A stretch of DNA of 10,998 bases from an uncultured Nocardiaceae bacterium (GTDB lineage Bacteria > Actinomycetota > Actinomycetes > Mycobacteriales > Mycobacteriaceae). Of this stretch, positions 5,876 to 10,998 are shown one piece after another. The stretch covers positions 1-10,998 of the forward strand of contig CAKZIX010000090.1 of NCBI GenBank assembly GCA_936936565.1, given 5' to 3'. Made by a program: the position numbers and the translations under genes. Under the pieces are notes generated by a model, which worked only from the letters and a program-made list of their open reading frames with translations, ran no database searches and was not told the DNA's origin. The stretch's first letter is position 1. Every line of letters begins with the position of its first letter.

Positions 5876-6748
5876 TTGGGAAACAGCGACGATAAGCACC
5901 CCGCCGACAACGCTGACAACCCCCCCGACGCTCCGAGCACCAGCCCCGCGTGGTCGTCGCCCGTGAGCTGGGATCCGGCCGAGCCGCCACCGGACCGACC
6001 GGACTTCTCCTGGCGGCCGGTGTCGTCCAAGCCGGCCCCGCCGCCCGCTCCGAACGGGCCCACGGACGGGGAACCGACGATGGTTGCCGGCGAGCCCACG
6101 ATGGCCGCGGGCGGCTACACGCCGATCGCGGCCGGGTACTCGCGCGACGATCTACTGGAGCGGCTGGCGCCACCGCCGGCAAGCCATCAATTGGCGGCCC
6201 AGCAGCAGGTCCGTAAGCGGCTGCTGATCGGGGGGCTGGCGGCGGTCGCGGCGGTGTTGTTCGTGCTGGTGGTCGTCGTATTCGCCGTTGCGGCGCAGGG
6301 CGGTGACGATGCCGAGGACGCGCCGTTCGCGGCCACCACCGCGGCGCCGCAGTCGGGTTCCAGTGTGGCGGCGGGCGGCTCCGGTGCCTGTCCCGCGCGG
6401 ACCGAGGGCTCGACGGTGCACGGCAACGGTGCCGGTGGCACCGGCAGCGGACCCGAGGCGATTCTCGGGTTTCAGCACGCCTACTACGTGGATCGCAGCG
6501 GCGAGAAGGCGCGTAGTTTCGTCGCGCCCGACGGTGCCGTGCTGCAGGCGCCGCAGATTCAGGACGGCATCAACACGGTGCCCGCCGGCTCCACCCATTG
6601 TCTGGCGATCACCTCGACGGGCGGCGATCGCTACACGGTGCAGCTCACCGAGCGGCGTCCCGACGGCACCACCACGGTGTACAAGCAGGTGGTGACGACG
6701 GTCGCGCGCGACGGCAAGACGCTCATCAAGGAGATCGCGGTCGGGTAG
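5876..6748 (+). CDS. Single-pass membrane protein with extracytoplasmic domain, unknown function
   Basis: A 290-aa protein with three parts. Residues 1-110 are hydrophilic, Pro/Ala/Asp-rich and presumably cytoplasmic, with EPTMVAGEPTMAAGG in the middle. RKR (113-115) precedes one transmembrane helix (about 117-140). Residues 141-290 are presumably extracytoplasmic: a Ser/Ala/Gly-rich linker, then a compact domain (about 190-290) with ILGFQHAYYVDRSGEKAR and alternating strands ending VTTVARDGKTLIKEIAVG. Cys172 and Cys242 may form a disulfide outside the cell. The C-terminal domain resembles an uncharacterised domain I recall from Nocardia hypothetical membrane proteins, but I cannot verify the family. 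The start is TTG 5876, supported by AAAGGA (5863-5868) seven bases upstream and by the absence of a better start. It follows the secreted Pro-rich gene by 27 bases, suggesting co-expression. It could be a partner, anchor or stress sensor; no function is claimed. Confidence 0.75.
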   Translation: MGNSDDKHPADNADNPPDAPSTSPAWSSPVSWDPAEPPPDRPDFSWRPVSSKPAPPPAPNGPTDGEPTMVAGEPTMAAGGYTPIAAGYSRDDLLERLAPPPASHQLAAQQQVRKRLLIGGLAAVAAVLFVLVVVVFAVAAQGGDDAEDAPFAATTAAPQSGSSVAAGGSGACPARTEGSTVHGNGAGGTGSGPEAILGFQHAYYVDRSGEKARSFVAPDGAVLQAPQIQDGINTVPAGSTHCLAITSTGGDRYTVQLTERRPDGTTTVYKQVVTTVARDGKTLIKEIAVG

Positions 6749-6804
6749 GGCGTCGAGGTTGCGAGATCGGCTCGCGGTCGAGCCTGCGGTCCAGCATCGT
6801 GGGA

Positions 6805-6841
6805 TTGGCATTTCAGATGTTGATCCAGCCTGTGCCATAGT
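6805..6841 (+). promoter_or_regulatory. Aminotransferase promoter, leaderless, with flanking inverted repeat
   Basis: CATAGT (6836-6841) lies five bases before the ATG at 6847, with TGTG in front of it like an extended -10. There is no Shine-Dalgarno, so the mRNA is probably leaderless. ATTGGCA (6804-6810) and TGCCATA (6834-6840) form an imperfect inverted repeat around the core promoter, with TGGCA/TGCCA perfect, and could be an operator. Confidence 0.45.
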
Positions 6842-6846
6842 GCGGT

Positions 6847-8031
6847 ATGAGGCCAACCCCGCCGCTCGCGCAGCGTGTGCGCGAGACGCAGAGCTCGGCG
6901 ATCCGTGATCTGCTGACGATCACCGCCCGGGCCCAGATCGTCAGCCTTGCCGGGGGCCTTCCCGATCCGGAACTCGTTCCGCGCCAACGTATTGCAGAGG
7001 CTGCCGACCGGGCGCTCGCGCAGCTGGGCTGTGTGCAGTACACCGAGACACCCGGTTGGGCGCCGCTGCGCGAGGTGGTGGCCGCCCGGGAGTCGGTGCG
7101 GCTGTCGCGGCCGATCGGCGTCGACGAGATCGTCGTCACACACGGATCGCAGCAGGCGCTGGCGTTGCTCGGTCAGGCGCTGCTCGATCCCGGCTCCTTG
7201 GTGATCGTCGAGGATCCGGCCTACGTGGGTGCGTTGCAGGTGTTTCGGGCGGCGGGTGCCCGCATCGTCGCGGTGCCGCTGGATGCCGATGGGATGCGGC
7301 TGGACGTGCTCGCGGAGCGGCTCGCCGCCGGCGAGCGGCCGACGGTCGTGCACACGGTGAGCAACTTCCACAATCCGGGCAGCGTCACGATGTCGGCGGC
7401 GCGACGGGTCCGGCTCGCTGCGCTGGCCGAGGAGTATGGGTTCTGGGTGCTCGAAGACGACCCGTACGGCGAGCTGCACTTCGGCACACCGGTGCCGGAA
7501 CCGGTTGCGGCACACACGGATCGGGTGATCCGGTTGTCGTCGGCTTCCAAGACGCTGGCCCCGGCGTTGCGCACCGGTTGGCTGGTGGCCCCGGTGCCGG
7601 TGTGCCGGGCGGTGGAACTGCTCAAGCAGGGTGCGGATCTGTGCGGCTCGGCGCTGACCCAGCAGATCGCGGCCGAACTGCTCGCCGACGAGGCCTGGTT
7701 CGCCGGGCACCTGGAAACCGTTCGGCAGGTGTATGGCCAGCGGTGTGCGGCGCTCGGCGCGGCGCTGGACGAGGCATTCGGTCCGGTGGCCCGGCGCACC
7801 CGTGTGGACGGCGGCATGTTCTCCTGGGTGGACTTCCTCGATGACACCGATACCACCGAATTACTCTCTACGGCAGTCGATTTCGGTGTCGCGTACGTGC
7901 CGGGTTCGGCCTTCGCCGTGGCGGGGGGTTACCGCAGTTCGATGCGGCTGTGCTTCACCACCGCCGAACCTGCGGTGCTGGCCGACGCGGTCGGCCGGCT
8001 GGCCCGCGCCTACGCTCACAGCCAGTCGTAG
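6847..8031 (+). CDS. Fold-type I PLP-dependent aminotransferase (KAT II / LysN / MocR-domain type)
   Basis: A 394-aa class I/II aminotransferase of the group with 2-aminoadipate aminotransferase, kynurenine aminotransferase II and the aminotransferase domain of MocR regulators. It moves an amino group from an amino acid to a 2-oxo acid in the cytoplasm; the substrate cannot be read from sequence. Visible motifs: SLAGGLPDPEL (33-43), YTETPGWAPLRE (65-76), THGSQQAL (98-105, PLP phosphate region), SNFHNPGS (172-179), EDDPYGELHF (203-212, Asp204 for the pyridine nitrogen and Tyr207), SSASKTLAP (231-239, Schiff-base Lys235), LRTGW (Arg242), and SSMRLCF with Arg367 for the substrate carboxylate. 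The usual PNFQNPTG is changed to SNFHNPGS. No N-terminal helix-turn-helix is present, so it is an enzyme and not a MocR regulator. It starts at ATG 6847 without a Shine-Dalgarno. Its 3' end overlaps that of the convergent glpK by 16 bases. Confidence 0.9.
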   Translation: MRPTPPLAQRVRETQSSAIRDLLTITARAQIVSLAGGLPDPELVPRQRIAEAADRALAQLGCVQYTETPGWAPLREVVAARESVRLSRPIGVDEIVVTHGSQQALALLGQALLDPGSLVIVEDPAYVGALQVFRAAGARIVAVPLDADGMRLDVLAERLAAGERPTVVHTVSNFHNPGSVTMSAARRVRLAALAEEYGFWVLEDDPYGELHFGTPVPEPVAAHTDRVIRLSSASKTLAPALRTGWLVAPVPVCRAVELLKQGADLCGSALTQQIAAELLADEAWFAGHLETVRQVYGQRCAALGAALDEAFGPVARRTRVDGGMFSWVDFLDDTDTTELLSTAVDFGVAYVPGSAFAVAGGYRSSMRLCFTTAEPAVLADAVGRLARAYAHSQS

Positions 8032-9464
8032 GTCCGTTCGACGGCCTTGTTCCACAGCGCGTACTGCCGGTCGCGCTCGGCCGGGTCCGCCTGCGGTTCC
8101 CAGCGCTTGTCCGCGGCCCAGTTGGCCCGGATGTCGGCTTCGCTTTCCCAGAACCCGACCGCGAGGCCGGCGGCATACGCGGCGCCGAGTGCCGTCGTTT
8201 CGGCGACGACCGGACGCACGACGGGGACCCCGAGGATGTCGGCCTGGAACTGCATCAGGGTGTCGTTGACTACCATGCCGCCGTCCACCTTGAGCGTGGT
8301 CAGTTCCACGCCGGAGTCGGCGCGCATCGCATCGATCACCTCGCGCGTCTGGAATGCGGTGGCCTCCAACACCGCTCGCGCGATGTGGCCTTTGTTGACG
8401 TAGCGCGTCAGGCCGGCCAGCACGCCACGGGCGTCGGGCCGCCAGCGCGGGGCGAACAACCCGGAGAAGGCCGGCACGAAGTAGGCACCGCCGTTGTCGG
8501 GCACCGACAGCGCCAGCGCCTCGATCTCGTCGGCCGAGGAGATGACACCGAGGTTGTCGCGCAGCCACTGCACCAGCGATCCCGTGACTGCGACGGCGCC
8601 CTCGAGCGCGTAGACCGGCGCCGCAGTGCCGAGCCGGTAACAGACCGTGGTGAGCAGCCCGTGTTCGCTCGGCTGCGGCGTGGTCCCGGTGTTGAGCAGC
8701 ATGAAATTGCCGGTGCCATAGGTGTTCTTGGCCTCACCGGGCGACAGGCAGGCCTGCCCGAACGTGGCTGCCTGCTGGTCGCCGAGCACCCCGGCCACCG
8801 GCACGCCCGCCAGCGGCCCGGACGTGATGTCGCCGTAGACCTCCGAGGAGCTCACGATTTCCGGCAACATCTGCTCGGGAATCCCGAAGTCCGCGCAGAT
8901 CTGCGAATCCCATTGCAGCGTACGGATATCCATCAGCATGGTGCGCGAGGCGTTGGTGACGTCGGTGCGGTGGTGGCCGGTGAGGTGCCACAGCAGCCAG
9001 CTGTCGACGGTGCCGAAGCACAGGTTGTCGCGGCGCCCGACATGGTCGAGGATCCAGCGTGCCTTGGGTCCGGCGAAGTACGTCGACAGTGGCAGGCCGG
9101 TGGTGGCCTTGTAGCGGTCGGGCCCGACATCGCCGGCGAGCTCCCCGCACAATGCGGCGGTGCGCACGTCCTGCCAGACGATCGCGTTGTACACCGGCTC
9201 GCCGGTGCTGCGGTCCCAGACGATCGTCGTCTCACGCTGATTGGTGATGCCGACGGCCGCGATGTCGTAGCCGACGGTGGCGTCGGCGAGCACGGCCAGC
9301 GAGTTCGCCAGGATCTCCTGCGGATCGTGTTCCACCCAGCCGGCCTGCGGAAACATCTGCCGATGCTCCCGTTGCGCGCTGTTGACGATGCGCCCACCGT
9401 GATCGAACACGATGCATCGACTCGACGTGGTGCCCTGATCCAGTGCGGCGACGAACGACCCCAT
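8016..9464 (-). CDS. glpK: Glycerol kinase
   Basis: A 482-aa FGGY-family kinase that phosphorylates glycerol with ATP to sn-glycerol-3-phosphate in the cytoplasm, the entry step of glycerol use. It begins VAALDQGTTSSR (5-16), the phosphate-binding DQGTTSS loop. Glycerol-contact residues known from E. coli GlpK are all in place: Arg77-Glu78 in TNQRETT, Tyr129 in STYFAGPK, and Asp229-Gln230 in VLGDQQAA. Further markers are KNTYGTGNFMLLNTG, YFVPAFSGLFAPRW and LKVDGGMVVND. The length is slightly short of E. coli (502 aa) but the protein looks complete. It starts at ATG 9464 with no Shine-Dalgarno but TAGCTT six bases upstream, suggesting a leaderless mRNA. It diverges from glpD, the next enzyme of the pathway, across 129 bases, and its 3' end overlaps the aminotransferase gene. 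No glycerol facilitator gene is seen in the window. Confidence 0.96.
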   Translation of the reverse strand: MGSFVAALDQGTTSSRCIVFDHGGRIVNSAQREHRQMFPQAGWVEHDPQEILANSLAVLADATVGYDIAAVGITNQRETTIVWDRSTGEPVYNAIVWQDVRTAALCGELAGDVGPDRYKATTGLPLSTYFAGPKARWILDHVGRRDNLCFGTVDSWLLWHLTGHHRTDVTNASRTMLMDIRTLQWDSQICADFGIPEQMLPEIVSSSEVYGDITSGPLAGVPVAGVLGDQQAATFGQACLSPGEAKNTYGTGNFMLLNTGTTPQPSEHGLLTTVCYRLGTAAPVYALEGAVAVTGSLVQWLRDNLGVISSADEIEALALSVPDNGGAYFVPAFSGLFAPRWRPDARGVLAGLTRYVNKGHIARAVLEATAFQTREVIDAMRADSGVELTTLKVDGGMVVNDTLMQFQADILGVPVVRPVVAETTALGAAYAAGLAVGFWESEADIRANWAADKRWEPQADPAERDRQYALWNKAVERTYDWL

Positions 9465-9470
9465 GGAGCG

Positions 9471-9499
9471 AAGCTACTCGATTCCGGTGGCGTCGAGTA
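9471..9499 (-). promoter_or_regulatory. glpK promoter -10 overlapped by a 7-bp perfect inverted repeat
   Basis: On the minus strand TAGCTT (9471-9476) lies six bases before the glpK ATG. TACTCGA (9475-9481) and its perfect reverse complement TCGAGTA (9493-9499), separated by 11 bases, sit directly upstream and overlap the -10. This is a reasonable operator geometry for a repressor of glpK; glycerol operons in actinobacteria are often controlled by IclR-type GylR proteins, but no regulator gene is in the window. Confidence 0.45.
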
Positions 9500-9581
9500 C
9501 CCGGCCCGGCGGCCCGGCGACTCGGCGGATTCGCGGTCGATCGTGACCGGCGTCAATCCGGCGTTCTCGCGGATCCGGCGT

Positions 9582-9587
9582 TAGCCT
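9582..9587 (+). promoter_or_regulatory. -10-like TAGCCT of glpD (leaderless)
   Basis: TAGCCT (TANNNT) is followed by six bases and the GTG start at 9594, with no Shine-Dalgarno, which fits a leaderless mRNA. About 35 bases further upstream CGGTC (9534-9538) and GACCG (9545-9549) form a short palindrome with a 6-base centre that could be a second regulatory site. Confidence 0.5.
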
Positions 9588-9593
9588 GGACGA

Positions 9594-10514
9594 GTGACCA
9601 AACCTGCGCAGCGCGGTTCGGCGGACCTGGGCCCCGAGCAGCGGGCCCAGGCCTGGGAGCGGCTGACGACGGAAACGTTCGACGTGATCGTGGTGGGCGG
9701 CGGCATCGTGGGCGTGGGTGCCGCGCTCGACGCCGCCACGCGTGGCCTCAAGGTGGCCCTCGTCGAGGCACGGGATTTCGCGTCTGGCACGTCGAGCCGC
9801 TCGTCGAAGATGTTCCACGGCGGGCTGCGCTACCTGGAGCAGCTCGAATTCGGTTTGGTCCGTGAGGCTTTGCGCGAACGCGAGCTCAGCTTGACGTTTC
9901 TGGCGCCACACCTGGTGCGCCCGCTGCCGTTTCTGTTCCCGCTCACCCATCGCGCCTGGGAGCGCCCGTACGTGGCTGCCGGCCTGTTCCTCTACGACCG
10001 GATGGGTGGCGCGAAATCCGTTCCGGCGCAAAAACACCTGACCCGTGCGGGGGCGCTGCGGCTGACGCCGGGGCTACGCCGCGACGCCCTCGTCGGCGGA
10101 ATTCGCTACTACGACACGGTGGTCGACGACGCCCGGCACACCCTCACGGTGGCGCGCACCGCCGCGCATTACGGCGCCGTGGTGCGCACCTCCACACAGG
10201 TGGTCGGATTCCTGCGCGAGGCGGACCGGGTTTCCGGTGTGCGCGTGCGAGATTCGGAGACCGGCCAGTCCGGCGAGGTGCGCGGGCACGCGGTGATCAA
10301 CGCGACCGGCGTGTGGACCGACGAGATCCAGGCGCTGTCGCGGGTGCGCGGGCGGTTCCGGGTGCGCGCCTCCAAGGGCGTGCACGTGGTGGTGCCGCGG
10401 GACCGGATCGTCAGCGACGCCGCGATCATCCTGCGCACCGCGACGTCGGTGCTGTTCGTCATCCCGTGGGGCACGCACTGGATCATCGCCACCACCGCCA
10501 CCGACTGGAACCTC
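9594..10514 (+). pseudogene. glpD: Glycerol-3-phosphate dehydrogenase (FAD, GlpD2 type), 3' truncated at a join
   Basis: The first 307 residues of an aerobic, quinone-linked glycerol-3-phosphate dehydrogenase, which oxidises sn-glycerol-3-phosphate to dihydroxyacetone phosphate at the membrane. FDVIVVGGGIVGVGAALDA (29-47) is the FAD site and SGTSSRSSKMFHGGLRYLEQ (64-83) the GlpD signature; VINATGVWTDEI and RASKGVHVVVPRDRIVSD follow. Close relatives are about 580 aa, so nearly half is missing, including the substrate-site arginine of the GVRPL region and the helical C-terminal domain. Family similarity ends at TDWNL (10512-10514); the frame then runs on without a stop into HflX-like sequence and antisense aldo/keto reductase sequence to the window end. 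Just before the break the usual IIGTTDTDWN reads IIATTATDWN, with two changes at very conserved positions. The start GTG 9594 has TAGCCT six bases upstream. The source genome probably has an intact copy; the truncation belongs to the join. Confidence 0.88.
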
Positions 10515-10563
10515 GTGCTCCGGTCGGCCCGCAAGAACACCGTCCACGCCGTCGGAACCGTCG
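10515..10563. other. Chimeric join: glpD to hflX fragment
   Basis: Between the last GlpD-like residue and the first clearly HflX-like residue lie about 16 codons (VLRSARKNTVHAVGTV) that I cannot assign to either family. The true breakpoint is within or at the edges of this interval. The frame happens to be kept across it. Confidence 0.55.
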
Positions 10564-10661
10564 TCACCGCGGGCGCCGACACGGTCATCGTCGACGGCGA
10601 GCTCGCCCCCTCCCAGCGCCGCGCCCTGGAGGACGTCGTCGGCGTCAAGGTCATCGATCGA
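10564..10661 (+). pseudogene. hflX: Internal fragment of the ribosome-associated GTPase HflX
   Basis: About 33 residues match HflX in the segment joining its N-terminal nucleotide-binding subdomain to the long coiled coil: AGADTVIVDGELAPSQ, then RRALEDVVGVKVIDR, which in the family is followed by TALILDIFAQHA. HflX splits stalled 70S ribosomes under stress. Here neither the first 100 or so residues nor anything after VIDR is present: no coiled coil and no GTPase domain. The piece reads in frame with the truncated glpD, but HflX has no functional or positional link to glpD that I know of. Its end coincides with the antisense aldo/keto reductase fragment. The composition is like the rest of the window, so it could come from another part of the same genome or from a related one. 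Confidence 0.75.
10632..10661. other. Chimeric join at shared sequence: hflX to antisense aldo/keto reductase
   Basis: These 30 bases read sensibly on both strands: plus gives DVVGVKVIDR (HflX), minus gives SIDDLDADDV (aldo/keto reductase, whose relatives have SxDDL..DD here). Left of it only HflX makes sense, right of it only the reductase. The overlap suggests that two unrelated genes were joined through a stretch of roughly 20-25 bases of near-identical sequence in opposite orientation. Confidence 0.55.
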
Positions 10662-10997
10662 GGTGATGTCGCCCGACAGGAAGCCGCGGCCCAGCGGACT
10701 GTAGGGCACGAAGCCGATGCCGAGCCGGCGGCACAGCGGCAGGATGTCGGGCTCGACCGTGCGCTCCCACAGCGAATATTCGCTCTGCAGCGCGGTGATG
10801 GGATGCACGGCGTACGCGCGCTCGATGGTCGCGGGGCCTGCTTCGGACAAGCCCAGGAAGCGCACCTTGCCCTCCTTGACCAGTTCCGCCATGGCCCCGA
10901 CCGTGTCCTCGATCGGCGTCTGTGGGTCGAGGCGGTGCAGGTAGTAGAGATCGATGACGTCGGTCTGCAGCCTCCCCAGGCTCTCGTCGATGCACTG
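10635..10997 (-). CDS. Aldo/keto reductase, internal fragment (both ends missing)
   Basis: About 120 residues from the middle of an NADPH-dependent aldo/keto reductase of the YhdN/Gsp69-like (AKR11 to AKR13) type. The fragment enters from the right edge of the window and runs leftward: QCIDESLGRLQTDVIDLYYL (on helix and strand), then HRLDP with the active-site histidine, PIEDTVGAMAELVKEGKVRF, GLSEAGPATIERA, ITALQSEYSLWER (cofactor-stacking and amide-binding region), and VPYSPLGRGFLSG. These enzymes are (beta/alpha)8 barrels of about 330 aa that reduce aldehydes and ketones; the substrate cannot be told. The start, the first third with the catalytic Asp/Tyr/Lys, and the C-terminal NADPH-binding part are missing. 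On the left it collides with the HflX fragment. An ATG at 10892 is only an internal methionine (GAMAELVKEG). Confidence 0.88.
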
Positions 10998-10998
10998 C

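Noticed and set aside
2729..5899. Minus-strand open frame of 1056 codons across lpdA and the secreted-protein gene
   Set aside because: It is antisense to well-supported genes, extremely Arg/His-rich with simple repeats such as RRRGGR opposite the Pro-rich tract, and has no domain. Long antisense frames are expected from GC-rich third positions.
6761..6775. Hairpin GCGAG-ATCGG-CTCGC after the membrane-protein gene
   Set aside because: Only five GC pairs and no T-tract; too weak to call a terminator in this base composition.
7950..9584. Plus-strand open frame of 544 codons opposite glpK
   Set aside because: Mirror frame of an unmistakable glycerol kinase; no recognisable domain and an Arg/Gly/His-rich composition.
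10074..10634. Continuation of the aldo/keto reductase frame leftward into glpD
   Set aside because: After the DDLDADD segment the translation becomes Gly/Asp/Arg-rich with no reductase features, and it is antisense to glpD and hflX sequence.
1..10998. Defence, CRISPR, prophage, transposon or toxin-antitoxin content
   Set aside because: No such genes, direct-repeat arrays, terminal inverted repeats or integrase motifs are visible; the odd ends are explained better as gene fragments joined artificially.

Overview
The window is high-GC actinobacterial DNA, most likely from the Mycobacteriales (Nocardia, Rhodococcus or Mycolicibacterium type). The evidence is strongly GC-biased third codon positions, GTG/TTG starts, several promoters that look leaderless, and a gene order matching the Mycobacterium tuberculosis block Rv3306c-Rv3302c (amiB1, amiA1, Rv3304, lpdA, glpD2). 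The LpdA sequence and the secreted/membrane gene pair look more like Nocardia than Mycobacterium, but this is from memory.

The coherent chromosomal part runs from about 240 to 10514. From left to right it holds: the end of an unidentified upstream gene; amiB1 and amiA1, a translationally coupled pair of M20 zinc amidohydrolases; a convergent gamma-glutamylcyclotransferase-fold gene (Rv3304 type); the flavoprotein quinone reductase lpdA; a two-gene envelope unit (a secreted Pro/Gln/Thr-rich protein and a single-pass membrane protein); a stand-alone fold-type I PLP aminotransferase; and a divergent glycerol pair, glpK (-) and glpD (+). GlpK makes glycerol-3-phosphate, which GlpD oxidises to DHAP while reducing membrane quinone. 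In M. tuberculosis lpdA and glpD2 are neighbours. Here about 5 kb with four genes lies between them.

Both ends look chimeric. The left 220 bases carry only the C-terminal part of a MoeB/ThiF/HesA-type enzyme on the minus strand, running head-on into the amiB operon. On the right, GlpD stops resembling its family after residue 307 (10514). It continues in frame into a short piece of the GTPase HflX, which in turn runs into an antisense internal fragment of an aldo/keto reductase that leaves the window. These joins look like assembly or amplification chimeras, or less likely real rearrangements, and the reading frames across them should not be taken as fusion proteins.

Regulation: four genes (Rv3304-like, aminotransferase, glpK, glpD) have a -10-like hexamer five to seven bases before the start codon and no Shine-Dalgarno, as expected for leaderless mRNAs. 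amiA1, lpdA and the two envelope genes instead have a recognisable Shine-Dalgarno or are coupled to the gene before. A perfect 7-bp inverted repeat overlaps the putative glpK promoter and is a candidate operator. I see no tRNA, rRNA, CRISPR array, insertion sequence or phage gene, and no gene-free stretch longer than about 175 bases within the coherent part.
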